From Pleurostoma richardsiae (taxonomy: Eukaryota; Ascomycota; Sordariomycetes; Calosphaeriales; Pleurostomataceae): DNA of 64,000 nucleotides. The stretch covers positions 39,410-103,409 of the forward strand of contig JANBVO010000072.1 of assembly GCA_030052745.1 (NCBI GenBank), read 5' to 3'. Both the position numbers and the translations under genes were made by a program. This document shows positions 34,413 to 45,879 of the stretch, one piece after another (within the stretch, counting starts at the first letter, position 1; each line of letters starts with the position of its first letter). The notes under the pieces are model-generated. The model saw only the letters and a program-made list of their open reading frames with translations, made no database searches and was not told where the DNA came from.

Positions 34413-35949
34413 TTAGATCCGCTGCGCAAACCGCATCTCCTTGCTGCCGACGTCGAACACGGACACCAGCCCCTGCATGAACGACTCGCCCAGGACGTAC
34501 GGCGGCCCGTACACGGCCTCGATGCCCGTCGCGCACCACCCCGAATTCCTGTGCTTGATCTCCGGCCGCAGCATGCTGCGGGGGTCCGCCCACAGGACCT
34601 GCCCGCCGATCTGGACGCCCACGCTCGGCGCCGAGGCGCCGCACTCTACGAACCATGTGTCTCCGATGGGGTACGCTGGCGGGGAGAATCCGGAGTTCAT
34701 GAACTCGGCCAGCTCTGTTTGTTACGGTAAGTTACGGCTCGATAACCCTAACAAGGAGAGGGAAAGTATGAAAGAGTAGAGGACATAACTGTATGGCAGT
34801 TGATTCGCCCTGAAGTCGCTGTTGACTATGAACATTTCATCGGTCGTGGTGGAGTTGCTGCCCCCAGAAGTGTTGTTCAACCACATAGATTCGACTTGGA
34901 TGAAATAATGGAAGTAGTCGTCGGGGGCTTCGTTCAGCCCAAAAGTCTGCCCAGACCCTCATGTTAGCCCTCCCCGCTAACACGACGTCCATAGGCAGCG
35001 CGGGCCACGCCTTACCTTCAGTATCGGCGTAGCGACAAAAGGGCCGGTCTTGACTTCTGGTGGTATGCCCCCAACCGCGAGGAAGGACTGGTCGTCGTCG
35101 CGAGACAGAGACAGGCTGAAGACCTGCTGTTGGAGGTGGGAGCCCATGGTGTTGACCACCGGAGAGTAATCAGCCAGACTGCCAAGTCCACACCTTAGAT
35201 GGATATCTCCATGGTGAGACGTGAATAGGCCGGGCAGGCCCAGGCCGAGGACGCCACTGGAGACCCCGTCTCCGTCCCACGTGCCTTCGTTGGCGATACC
35301 GACTTGCTGCTCCGGCAGGGTGATGCCAGCAAAGGTCAGACTGACAATCTCCCGTGTCAGCTCGTCCACTGCCCTGGTCCTCTCCCTCGGCCCACCCCAG
35401 CAAGACGACTTACTCAGAGAATCCCATATCCCCATTTAACCACGGCTGGCACTTCTCATACTCACCTACCAAGACACCGAGCACCCGGTCCGGGAGCAAC
35501 CCCCCGGACAGCTTCCCCCTAAGCCCCGGCCCGAAGCCGCACTGCGAATAGGGGACCTCACGGTAACTGCAGTCCAAGCAGACGAAGTTGTCCTTCACGA
35601 ACCAGGTCTCGGTGGCCTGGGTGTCGATGCGGAGCCAGAAGTGCTGCCCGCTGGCCTGGACGTCCGTCAGGTAGAACGCCTGGCCGAGCAACGCTGACTT
35701 CAAGGCCCGACCCACACCCGGGGGCTCGTCTCGCCCGGCGAGGTCCGGGGGCGTGGGGAAGGTCTGGGTGAGCAGATGACTGGAGGGCGGTACGACGTGG
35801 CGCTGGAGGACGTGGACGTTTGAGGGGAGGGCGGCGGCCTCGGCAGCACGGGGTGTGATGTGGCGGTGGACACTGGGATCTCCCAAGGGGCCTGCGGCCG
35901 CTAGGCAGACCAGGAGGGTAATGAGGAGGCTGCTAGGAGACTTGATCAT
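34413..35949 (-). CDS. Secreted pepsin-fold protein with altered catalytic motifs
   Basis: Minus-strand exons 35949-35466, 35368-35016, 34946-34790 and 34714-34413 give 431 residues; introns are 35369-35465, 34947-35015 and 34715-34789, all GT-AG and in phase. A signal peptide (MIKSPSSLLITLLVCLAAAG) opens the protein, followed by a propeptide-like stretch. The eukaryotic aspartyl protease (A1) pattern is clear: FWLRIDTQATETW, then GVLGLGLPG, then a C-terminal lobe with GGQVLWADPRSM, ending FMQGLVSVFDVGSKEMRFAQ. But the first DTG reads DTQ (35617-35625), and the second DTG/DSG reads NSD (34816-34824). An active protease needs both aspartates in DTG/DSG context, so this is probably an inactive homologue. 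Several NxT/S sites suggest glycosylation. Confidence 0.85.
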
Positions 35950-36845
35950 TGTGAGGATCGGGGAGCTGCCGGCTGTTCGCCATGCGTGATAGCGTTGATC
36001 CCTACTCGTAAAAAGGGGGGAGTAAAAAACGACTGGATCATGAATCAGAAGTTTTACAACCCCAGCTTTGGCGAGCATGACGGGAAGGTTTAGCTTTAGA
36101 GCACCAAGTAATTCGAAGGCATACATGTTTAATATAAAGGACCACTCGGCTGATAGATGGAACTGAGAGTTTTACAGAGTCCACGGTAATTATGGAGATC
36201 CATCGCCATGCGAATCAGAGCTACCACGCGGAGTCTGATGTCTGGTTGGCTATTGAGTGAGATTCGCACTCAAGGCTTTCAGAGAGCATCCAGATGACTT
36301 GAAAATCGTCAAGACTGCTCCGCGAGACATGTGCAAGAAGAAGAGAGAGTGCTCCCGCATGCTGCTTCTGATAGGAGGTAGATGTCCACGCACGCAGGAC
36401 TGCAAGGCCTCGACTGAGCGAAGCGTGAGCGATTTTGGAGATAAAGTTGAAATAAAGGATGGAATGTTTGAATTCAAACTCTCCTGCCATCTCCCGAGCA
36501 TCGAGGATATCCAGCTTGTGTGCCTCTATGGTAAGGTGTTGCAGGAGGTTGAAGACGGCACATATCGGCCGGACAAAGTTGTGCGCTAAGGCGCATCTAC
36601 CGAAGGCTAATCGATCCACTAAGAGTTTGGCGGCTGCGGGTGAGATCTCAGGACCTTCATCGATTTTTAGTTTGCCTGTGCCAATCAATATCCACGCCCT
36701 TACATACTTTGATCGATTGTGATGTTGAGACGACCAACACCAGCAACTGACCCTGAAAATCTCTACTGCTGTTGCCAAGAGAAGAGAACACAAGCCATAC
36801 GGATAGACCGACCGTACTGGCATCACAGCGAAGGGGACAGACGAC
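35950..36845. promoter_or_regulatory. Divergent promoter region of the protease-like gene and ELP5
   Basis: An 896-bp spacer between head-to-head genes. Several overlapping short frames occur on both strands but none has a recognisable family or consistent structure. Confidence 0.5.
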
Positions 36846-38076
36846 ATGGCGCCGTCGATACAGGCCCACAACAGATCACACAGCCTGCTCCTACTGCAGA
36901 AGCTGCTCAACCTGCGCGACAGCGCCAGCCCGCTGACGCTCGTCCTCGATAGCCTCGAGCAGAGCGCCACACCTGTACTCAGAGAGTTTACCACCAGAGC
37001 AAAGGTATGTTTAGCGTGCACGTTGCCTCTAACGGCAAGCCTGTGACCTGTTGTACCACTTATCGATGCAACCCCTACCTCCTATATGGTTTGTACGTGA
37101 CTAACAGGTTCACAGATATCCCGAACCAAAGTTATCTTTGTCTCTTTCGCTACTGTCAAGAGGCCACATGACGCCGATGTCTTCGTCAAGGCGAGAGGGA
37201 AGCCCCTCAGGACTCTGCGGTCTGACATTGTGTCACACTGCCCAAGCCCAGCTGCTCCTACCGCGAAGGATGGCCCGCCTCAAAGTGAGTACCTCGCGCT
37301 CGTGCTCCTGAATGACTCTTTCCGACTACCGAAACTGAACCAATCCTTCAGGGGCTCTCATCATCATCGACTCCCTGAACACCCTCGCAGCCACCGAGCC
37401 GCGGCATCTCTCCGCATTCCTCTCCAGCATCATCACCCCGGCCGCCTCCGTGGTCGCCGTCTACCACTCAGACGTCCCCCTAGTCATCCCGCCCGGCAAG
37501 CTGGGCGAGTACGAGCCGCACCCTCTCACTGTCCTGAGCCACCTAGCCACCGCCGTGCTGCGCGTGACTAGCCTGCACCACGCCGTCGAGCGGCGCCGCG
37601 CCCAGAACAGGAGCCTGCCCGAGCCCGAGTTCGGCCTCGCCGAGAGCCGCGAGGGCGTGCTGATCGGCCTGGGAGCGGGGGGCGGCGAGGCAGGGACGAA
37701 GGGAGGGGTGGTCGTGGAGATGGAGCTGCGGCGGAGGAGCGGGCGGGCCGTCGCGCAGAAGTTCGTGCTCGCGGCGAGAGACCCGCAGGCGGTTGGTGTT
37801 GCTGGTGGTGCTGGAATCACGGTGCTGGCAGATCACCCCTTGTTCGCACCGCCTGAGGTTGAGTCCCAGGGGGGTGCCGCGGGGGGCCAGGGGGGCGAGG
37901 AAGAGATGGAGACGACGTTCAACCTGGGCCTGACGGAGAAGCAGAGGAGAGACAGGGAGGGTATCGTGCTGCCGTACTTTGACGCGCAGACGGATATCGG
38001 GGCGGGAGAGGGAGGCAGGATATTGTACGAGATGGGCCGGGAGGACGACTTTGATGACGAGGAAGACGAGATATGA
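36846..38076 (+). CDS. ELP5: Elongator complex protein 5
   Basis: Elp5 forms the Elp4-Elp5-Elp6 RecA-like hexameric ring of Elongator, which supports wobble-uridine modification of tRNAs. Exons 36846-37004, 37116-37284 and 37352-38076 give 350 residues; introns are 37005-37115 and 37285-37351, both GT-AG and in phase. The N-terminus (SLLLLQKLLNLRDSASPLTLVLDS) and the ALIIIDSLNTLA strand match the RecA-like core. The C-terminal signature FNLGLTEKQRRDREGIVLPY followed by a highly acidic end (DDFDDEEDEI) is diagnostic. A Gly-rich insert lies at about 37670-37700. As in other Elp5 proteins, I see no Walker A motif. Confidence 0.92.
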
Positions 38077-38601
38077 TGAGCACGAAATATACGAGATTAT
38101 CGTCCAAGCACCTGCGCAAGCCGAGCTGCCCCTTTGAGAGAGCCGTCGTTTCCTGCTAGCCTAAGTATTTAAGGGCATTGACATACCAACCTGGGCATAA
38201 GCTACCTAGACTAGTATTGAACTCTAAGTTTGCTCTAGTAGCTTCTTGCTGGGCACGAGAATATCCGGTCCTGAAGGCATCCCATGGCTAATACTCCGTG
38301 ATATATAGCATGGTAATAGGAGGAGCCTCTTGTAGATGGCGGTTCACGTACGGAGTACTGTAGGTAGGTACATACTCTGGTACTGTAGCGTCCCGGTACG
38401 CCGCTAAAATGGAACTAATTTAGCCGCTTCTGGCAGGCAGCTCCAACCCCCACTAGCCCTACTGCGTAGGCAATCAGGCAATTTTCAGCCTCGTAACTTG
38501 TCGACGTCAATAGTCCAGACGCTACCGTTGGCATCCACAGGCCCAACAGCACACCCTACATCACACAACAGTATCTACTGAGCAGCTTGATACATATAGA
38601 C
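38077..38601. other. Spacer between ELP5 and the SNRNP27 gene
   Basis: This 525-bp tandem spacer holds a GTAC-rich cluster at about 38345-38400 (ACGGAGTACTGTAGGTAGGT-type words). No other feature is visible. Confidence 0.5.
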
Positions 38602-39624
38602 ATGTCAGACAGGCGGTCTCGCCGCCAGGACGACAGGAAGGCGTGGGACGAGCCAGACCGCAGGGAGAGATACGACAGTGGCCGAACCCGCGACAGAGGC
38701 GACCGCAGGCGCGATGACTATGACGACCGGGACTACCGCCGCCGCTACAGGTCGCGATCTCGCGACAGGAGAGACCGGAACCGGTCGCGATCCAGAGACA
38801 GACAGCCGGGTGGCGACCGTGACCGCGACCGCGTACGCGACCGCGCGCGAGACTGGGACCGAGACCGCAACCGGGAGAGGGACCGAGACGGCGCAAGGGA
38901 TAAGGACAGACCACGTCGCGACCGGGACGAACCCAAGGCTCCAGAACGCGAGCGTGATCGCGATCGCGCGCTGCCCCGGACCCGAGAAGGTACGGCTGAG
39001 GCGGGGCCCGGCGGCAAGGAGCGCGACGTGAGAAGTCCGCAGCAGCGCGGCCAAGGTACGTGCTGGACCCCGCAGCTTGCTTTTCAAGGGAAAGACTTCG
39101 CTGCGAGCTTCGGTCTCGAGCACATCGCGCTGCACGACCGCTCTGTTAACATCAGCCAAGACAAGGACAGACGCCAGGAGCGGCGACGGTCCGCGTCGCC
39201 CACTCGCAGCGCCAGCCCCAGGCGTGACGGCGGCCTGCCGACGCGACCGCGGGGCAGCGACAAGCCTATCGGCGGGCTGCCGGCTCACGCGCCGATGTCT
39301 TTCAAGGTCGGGGGTCACCACGACGGCGAGACCGGGCGGGACAGGCATAGGGAGCAGAGCTACGACAGCCGCGACCGGGACCGGACGGAGGAGCGCGAGG
39401 ACAGGATGGAGACGGAGGAAGAGGACGAGGAAGAGGTCGTCATGGACGACGAAGGCCTGGACGCGATGCAGGCTATGATGGGCTTTGGCACATTCGGCTC
39501 GACGAAGGGGAAGAAGATCCCCGGCAACGACGTTGGGGCAGTGCGCAAGGAGAAGAAGACGGAGTACCGGCAGTACATGAACCGTGTCGGGGGTTTCAAT
39601 CGGCCGCTTAGCCCGAGTCGCTGA
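38602..39624 (+). CDS. U4/U6.U5 tri-snRNP 27-kDa protein (SNRNP27)
   Basis: SNRNP27 is an RS-rich component of the U4/U6.U5 tri-snRNP that stabilises the complex and influences 5' splice-site choice. The preferred model is exons 38602-39055 and 39161-39624, 305 residues. The first ~150 residues are Arg/Asp/Ser-rich (RD/RS-like). The C-terminal 55 residues carry the family signature, from MMGFGTFGSTKGKK through NDVGAVRKEKKTEYRQYMNR to VGGFNRPLSPSR at the stop. The intron 39056-39160 is exactly 105 bp and contains no stop. An unspliced product would therefore carry 35 extra residues that look unlike the flanking low-complexity sequence. The ATG at 38602 is the first in frame. Confidence 0.92.
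   Translation: MSDRRSRRQDDRKAWDEPDRRERYDSGRTRDRGDRRRDDYDDRDYRRRYRSRSRDRRDRNRSRSRDRQPGGDRDRDRVRDRARDWDRDRNRERDRDGARDKDRPRRDRDEPKAPERERDRDRALPRTREGTAEAGPGGKERDVRSPQQRGQGTCWTPQLAFQGKDFAASFGLEHIALHDRSVNISQDKDRRQERRRSASPTRSASPRRDGGLPTRPRGSDKPIGGLPAHAPMSFKVGGHHDGETGRDRHREQSYDSRDRDRTEEREDRMETEEEDEEEVVMDDEGLDAMQAMMGFGTFGSTKGKKIPGNDVGAVRKEKKTEYRQYMNRVGGFNRPLSPSR
39056..39160 (+). other. Probable in-frame intron of the SNRNP27 gene
   Basis: The donor is GTACGT, a GTTAAC branch site lies at 39144, and the acceptor is CCAAG. Its length is a multiple of three and it is open in frame, so retention would not truncate the protein. The encoded 35 residues are hydrophobic and mixed, in contrast to the RS/RD-rich sequence on each side. 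Confidence 0.65.
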
Positions 39625-40235
39625 GGGACCTGCTGGGGATATTTGGCATTTGGGAAGACCGAGAAGCAACTTGTTGCTATTCCAGTTTCCTGCATCATTT
39701 TGGCGTGGGCCTGCTATTATAGATGATACCCACCACGTACTCCGTACATAAGGTGCCTCACTATACAGGTGATTCCATGGCATTGCTATGCTCTGCTCAG
39801 GAGGGCAGTGAGCGCCAGATATCCGTACCACGTCTCAATAGGTCTTTTGTCTGGTCTTTCCCTTTTACCATTCTATGGGAATCAAGGCAGGCAGGTAGTC
39901 TTTGCAGTAGGATCGCGTGGCATGATAACAGCGATAACAAACAGCCTCTTGCGTGTTCTATGGAATGGAACAAATGTGTTGGAGGTACGCACCGTCATGA
40001 AGACCCCGGACAGCTCCAACGGTTTTAGTGGGCCCCGGCTATTTCAACCAGGGGCAGTCCCTTAGTTACCCCACGTTAGCCTCGCATCGGAGCTACAGCC
40101 ACCTTTTTAGCCTCGCTGAAGCTCCAAACGTGTCCAGAAACGCACTCCAAGCTCACGGCCTGGAGCTTCAGCGCATGCCGCCAACAGCGACCCGTGGCAC
40201 CCCTGGACTGAGAAGGCGCTCTCTGATCAATAGTG
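39625..40235. other. Spacer between the SNRNP27 gene and glucosidase I
   Basis: A 611-bp tandem spacer. It contains an ACGTACTCCGTACATAAGG stretch near 39737. Nothing else stands out. Confidence 0.5.
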
Positions 40236-42840
40236 ATGGCGCCTCCCCGCCGATTGGCCCTTCTGGCCTCTATTCTCCTCTTGAATGCCCTGGTACCGCT
40301 GGGACTCGCAGCAGAGGATGACGAAGCCATCTTGAACAGCGAGATTGGGCGCCAGAACAACCAGAGCCTGCTATGGGGGCCTTACCGACCGAATCTGTAC
40401 TTTGGTGTGCGGCCGCGGTTACCAAAGAGCATCATGACCGGGCTGATGTGGGGAAAGGTAGACAACTACCAGGAAGTGCAGAACAGTACGCTTAACGACG
40501 CCCCCCCCCCCCCCCCCCTCTTCCTTTCCCGCCTCTACTTGTGCAGCCAATGTGCTAACTGCCCGGCAGCGCTACGATACACGTGCGAGCAAAATGAGGG
40601 CATGGATGGATATGGATGGGACGAATACGACACGAGAAAAGGCGGCATCCAGTCGATCCACGATGCTGGGAACACCATCGATATAACTACATCTTTCGTC
40701 AAGATCCCCGGTGGGGCTCATGGAGGGAGCTGGGCTGCGAGGATCAAGGGTGAGCCGCGAAGCGATGCCCCCGACGGCTTGAAGACCACCGTCATCTTCT
40801 ATGTGTCGCAGGACGACCCAGAGGGCAAGTTAGAGGCCCTGCAGGGAGAAGACGAGAAGGGCTATGATGGCGACGTCACGCTTCAGGGCGAGTCGGAGTC
40901 GCTGGGGAAGTTCAAGCTTGTCGTGACAAAAGGCACCGGCGATCATCCCACCAGCGACCACCCGGTGTCCGATCTGCGAGACCTTGACAAGACCGTTGTC
41001 CAGTCGCTCACCATACCCGAAGAATACCTATGGCAGGCCAAGCCGGTCCTGTTCAAGCAGCTGAAGGAGGGTGTCGACTACATCATGCAGAACTACGACC
41101 CAAACCAGCCTCCGCCCCCGTGGCAGGTTTATCAGCTCACTAACAAGCCTGGTGCTGGAAATATCCACATCATCCAGAAGATGTTTGAAGGTCCCTTCGA
41201 GTTCGACATCATCTTCTCTAGCGCTTCTGCTGGTAAGGATATCACTGCCGACGATCTTACTAGAGAAATCAAGGCGACCACAGAGTCTTTCGGTGAACGG
41301 TTCTCGAGCATCTTCGCGCTCAAGGCACCTTTCAACTCTGCCAAGTACAAGAAATTTGGCAGGAGCATGTTCTCGAACCTTATTGGCGGCATTGGCTACT
41401 TCTACGGCCATTCCGTGGTGGACCGCTCATATGCTCCCGAATATGAAGAGGAGAACGAAGGGTTCTGGGAGGAGGCCGCCGAGGCGAGAGCGCGTAGGCA
41501 GGAGAAGCTCGAAGGCCCCTATGAGCTTTTCACCGCTATCCCTTCGAGGCCATTCTTCCCGCGAGGATTCCTCTGGGATGAAGGATTTCACCTTGTGCCC
41601 ATTTCTGACTGGGATATGGACCTCACCCTCGACATCGTGAAGAGCTGGTTTAACCTCATGGATGACGATGGCTGGATCGCCCGTGAACAGATCCTCGGTC
41701 CGGAGGCCCGGAGTAAAGTCCCTGAAGAATTCCAGATCCAGTACCCCCATTACGCGAACCCGCCAACACTTTTCTTGATTCTGGATAAGTTCATTGACCA
41801 GCTGCAGAAGTCAAACGGGAGTATGCCTGCTGAGAAGGAACGCCTATCGCAGGACGTTTCTCTTTCTACTGCGCATGTTGACAACCCTACCGCTGGGCTG
41901 GAATATCTGCGCCAGTTGTACCCCCTCCTCCGCCGCCAGTACTACTGGTTCAAGAAAACGCAGTACGGCGACACCAAGTCATACGACCGCGAGGTCTTCT
42001 CCAGCAAAGAAGCCTACAGATGGCGTGGTCGAACCGTCAGGCACGTCCTTACTAGTGGCCTGGACGACTACCCCCGGCCGCAGCCTCCTCATCCCGGCGA
42101 GCTGCACGTTGATCTTATGTCCTGGATGGGGATGATGACCAAGTCGCTCATCAACATTGCCAGCGCTCTAGGCCTGCAAACAGACGTTGAGGAGTTCACA
42201 AAGAACCTCAACGCCCTCGAGCGCAATCTCGACGACCTGCACTGGTCGGAGACGGACGGCTGCTACTGCGACGCCACCATCGACGACTTCGAGGAGAACA
42301 AGCTCGTCTGCCATAAGGGCTACATATCTCTGTTCCCGTTCCTGACCGGGGTGCTGAAGCCGGATAACCCTAAGCTGGGCAAGCTGTTGGATCTGCTCGG
42401 CGAGGAGGAGGAGCTGTGGAGCCCTCACGGCATCCGGAGTCTGAGCAAGAAGGACGAGTTATATGGTACTGACGAGAACTACTGGCGGAGCCCTGTGTGG
42501 ATCAACATCAACTACATGGCCATCAGCCAGCTCTACGTATGTCTTTCCCTCTGCTGCACCAAGTTTAACAGCCGTACTGACAGACTACCCAACACAGAAC
42601 ATCGCGACGCAGGATGGCCCCTTCCAGAAGCAGGCGCGCGACCTGTACGCCCGGCTGCGGAAGAACGTCGTCGACACGGTGTACAAGAGCTGGGTGGAGA
42701 CGGGCTTCGCGTGGGAGCAGTACAACCCCGAGACCGGCCAGGGCCAGCGGACGCAGCACTTCACGGGCTGGACGAGCCTCGTGGTCAAGATCATGGCCAT
42801 GGACGACTTGAGCGGCGGGCGCGTGAGGGACGAGCTATGA
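40236..42840 (+). CDS. CWH41: Mannosyl-oligosaccharide glucosidase (glucosidase I, GH63)
   Basis: Glucosidase I removes the outermost glucose from Glc3Man9GlcNAc2 on nascent glycoproteins in the ER. Exons 40236-40485, 40570-42536 and 42598-42840 give 819 residues, as expected for GH63. An N-terminal signal anchor (LALLASILLLNALVPLGLAA) is followed by the lumenal N domain with TGLMWGKVDNYQ and TCEQNEGMDGYGWDEYD. The catalytic (alpha/alpha)6 domain shows PFFPRGFLWDEGFH, and later SPVWININYMA and HFTGWTSLVVKIMA. The first intron (40486-40569) contains an 18-base C run and a GCTAAC branch. The second intron (42537-42597) has a GTATGT donor. The first ATG follows an in-frame GTG by one codon. Confidence 0.96.
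40501..40518 (+). repeat. Poly-C run (18 nt) inside a glucosidase I intron
   Basis: Eighteen consecutive C lie 15 bases after the donor of the first intron. If left unspliced it would encode polyproline, but the downstream family sequence requires splicing. Confidence 0.9.
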
Positions 42841-43243
42841 TTTTGACGACGGGTGGGCATGGCGGGATACGGTTGTACGTGAAAGAGGGGAAATGTTTCG
42901 CTGTACTGATAGATATCCCCTCAAATACGGAGGCTGGATGCGACTAGGCTCTTTCCAGAGCGGAAATGATGCCGAAGGAACGGGACGATTTTCTTTTTGG
43001 AACTACAGAGAGTTCTGTTCTGCTAGAAGAGCATGGAATGGGATGAACATTAAAACAAGACATGTGTTTCCGTAAAGAGCTCGCGCTGGCTATGTATTGC
43101 CGCTATTCACAAGTTCTCGTGCTCGCTGCTAACCCGAAACGCCATGTTAACTCCGCACCGCTGCCGTCCCATTCCATAAACATACAAAGAACACGCCATA
43201 TAAGACAAATGCTGCATCCGTAGGTGCTGCACTCTCCAAGTCA
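42841..43243. other. Convergent spacer between glucosidase I and GYP7
   Basis: A 403-bp stretch between 3' ends with no visible feature. Confidence 0.5.
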
Positions 43244-45879
43244 TCATTTCCGCCTATCGGCCAGGAAGCCCTCGCCATTGTTCGCGACATCCTTCCTGGG
43301 CAGCACCTCGACCTTCCTGCTCAGCAGTTTCCGCAGCTCTGGCGTGATGATCTTCTGCACCTCCGCTTCCTGCCCCTGCTGCTCCGGGCCCTTGCCCTTG
43401 CTCCTCCGCGGGGACGGGAGGGTGTTGGGCTTCTTGTCGATGGCGTCCATGAGCCGCTGGAACCGGCGGAACAGCTGCTCGGCGCGGATGAGCGTCGACT
43501 CGAGGTCGATCGTGCCGGAGAGCTCGTTGACTGCGCGACTCTGGTGTTAGCAGACGACGGCACCGCGAAGTTGAACCTAACTACAGCTGGGGTCGGGGGA
43601 GAACTCACTGTACTTGAGCACCTCATCAAAGTGCTTCAGGTGCGTCATGATAACGTCCCTGTGCTTCTCCAGTATGGCCAGCGCCACGAACAGGTGGAAG
43701 CTGCTGGTGAGGTAGTCCGTCCACAGGACCTCCCACAGGTGCAGGACGTCCATCCAAGCGAACTCGCGCTTGTACCAGACGAGCAGCATGCGGAAGAAGA
43801 AGAAGAAGTTTGTGCTGTCGGCGGCGCGCAGGTGCGCGTACAGCTTCGGGTCCATGAACTGCACGAGGTGGTCGAGCGTCAGCAGCTGCGACCGCATGCC
43901 GGACTGGTCGCGCAGGAAGTTGCGCTCCATGCGCTCCATGAAGTGCTGGAAGGCCCAGAAGGCCACGGCGTCGTCCTGGATCACGGCGTAGATGGGCGCC
44001 AGGAGGTCAGACATGCCCTGGACGTAGCCCAGCTCCCTGTTGTACTCGTTGTAGGTGAGCAGGAGGTCCTTCATCTGCTCCATGTGGACGTTGGTCCCTG
44101 CGTCCGCGAAGGGGGAGTCGGGATCCGGGTGCGGTATGGTCTCCCCGGCGAAGATTGGTACGTTGCGGTCTGTCCGATGGACATCTTTCTCTGTTTTAGC
44201 AGATTAGCACGGTTTATAAGTCGGAATGTCCTGTCATTCTTACCTATCCGGGCTCGCTGTTCTCTCCACCACTCACCCTCCTCCCCTTGGCCGCCCAAGT
44301 CTATCAACCGCTCCCACCAAGCGCCCTTCAGTTTCACGTACTCATCCCGCAGTGACGCAATCTGCGCCTTTCTTTCCGCCTCGGTGCTATACCAGTCGTA
44401 TACACCAAGAAGGAACAGCCACGCTTCTTTGCGAACGCCGTCTTCCGGATCCAGCCCTCCGTGGAAAACCCTCTCCTTGACCTCATCGACCGTGACCGAC
44501 AGTCGCCCGGTACGAGGGTCAAAGAAGCTGTTCCACTCCTTCAACGTGACGGTTCTCCTCCTCTCCTCAAGGGACAAGCCTGTCGTGGAGTCGAGGAGCT
44601 CAAACTCCCCCACGTCTGTATCCTCAAGCTCCATGACATCTCGGGCCGTCCAGATGCGTTGCGTCCGGTCTCGTTCGCTCTGCTCGGCGATGCCCATAGC
44701 CCACCTCGCCAGGTATATCCGCGCGCTGTCGAACTCCTCTTGTATTGTCTGCACCTCGGGGTTCCGCAGCAGCTTCCTGACCTGCGGTGGCATGCGCGGG
44801 TCCTCGATGACGTTCTGCGCGGCCTGCCTCGTGAAGGTCGTGACCTTGCTGAACTTCTCCATGATGTTCCACCCCGTCTCCTTGACAAACTTCATGAACG
44901 GATCCATCCCTCCGTCTCTCGAGCTGCCAGCTCTCGTCGGCCCCGGCCCTCCCCTTACGGCCAAGCCGCGCCCACTGTCCCGCCTGCCAATCGACGATGG
45001 CGTGCTGGTCGTCGGCTTCCCGCCAAAGGCCTCGCTGTCCTCGCTACTAGGCTCCACCAGGTAGATGTTCGGCTCGGCAGCGCTCCTCTCGATATGCACG
45101 TAGCGCTTCAGCCATCTCAGGACCTCGTCGCCGCCCCAGAACATCTGGCCGTTCTCGCCGAACGGGTCGAAGCTCTCGCGGGCCCTCTTCTTCTTCTGCA
45201 GGATCGTCGACTGGCACTCACTGTCGTGGAAGAACAGGGCCGGAAAGCTGTCCCCGGCGCGGGAGTTGATTATGAGCGAGCCGAACCACCACCCCAGGCT
45301 CGGGGGCCGCACGAGTAGCGAGTAGATGGCACTGACGGGGATGGCGAATGCATAGTGTCCGACGGAGCCCTTGTGCGTGGTAACTGTGGGCGGGGGAGGA
45401 ACGAGGTAGGACTGCTTGGGCGGGGAGTCTCCCTCACAAAGGTCGACCTTAACGTATACGTTTGCGGACTCGCCGAGGGAGGACTCTGGAACCCATGCTA
45501 GCAGCAGGTCGGAGGAGGCGGGGTGCACGTCGTGGGACGAGGAAGACGATGGTCTCGAGCCGGGTGCTGATTTCTGCTGCAGCAGAGCGATATAGCCGGG
45601 GATGTTATCCTTCGCGGACGGCGTCGGGTGGATGTAGACCTTGAACGAGGAACGAGACATCAGCGATCACAACTCACGCCGCAGGCTGATCATGACTTTG
45701 AATACCTTGCTCTTGGAGTAGAGGAGCTTCACGCCCCGGCCGCTGTCCGTGTGGGTGATGGTGTTGTACTCTCCTTCCTCATCGTCGCTCATGGCGTAGA
45801 AGCTGCCTGAAGGAGACCGAGGCCTCGGGGGGTGGGCAGGAGGAGCGGCGTTCTCTGGAGGAAGGCCGTCGGATGTCAT
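43244..45879 (-). CDS. GYP7: Rab GTPase-activating protein Gyp7 (TBC domain)
   Basis: Gyp7 inactivates Ypt7 (Rab7) and so limits vacuole and late-endosome fusion. Minus-strand exons 45879-45706, 45639-44244, 44190-43609 and 43530-43244 give 812 residues; introns are 45640-45705, 44191-44243 and 43531-43608. The N-terminal half has the Gyp7-type domain (LLYSKSK joined to VYIHPTPSAKDNIPGYIALLQQ). The TBC domain has both catalytic fingers: the Arg finger in I-E-K-D-V-H-R and the Gln finger in GYVQGMSDLLAP. The second intron splits the Arg-finger motif. A GAA/CTT-type triplet run encodes five Phe. An alternative start at 45792 (MSDDEEGEYN) would remove 29 Pro-rich residues. Confidence 0.93.

Noticed and set aside
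36221-37021. Minus-strand 266-codon frame between the protease-like gene and ELP5
   Set aside because: It overlaps the first ELP5 exon antisense, has no recognisable domain and its composition is not convincing.
38605-39831. Minus-strand 408-codon frame over the SNRNP27 gene
   Set aside because: Antisense shadow of an Arg/Asp repeat region; the plus-strand product has an unmistakable family signature.
43544-45064. Plus-strand 506-codon frame
   Set aside because: Antisense to GYP7, whose exons are supported by TBC motifs and splice signals.
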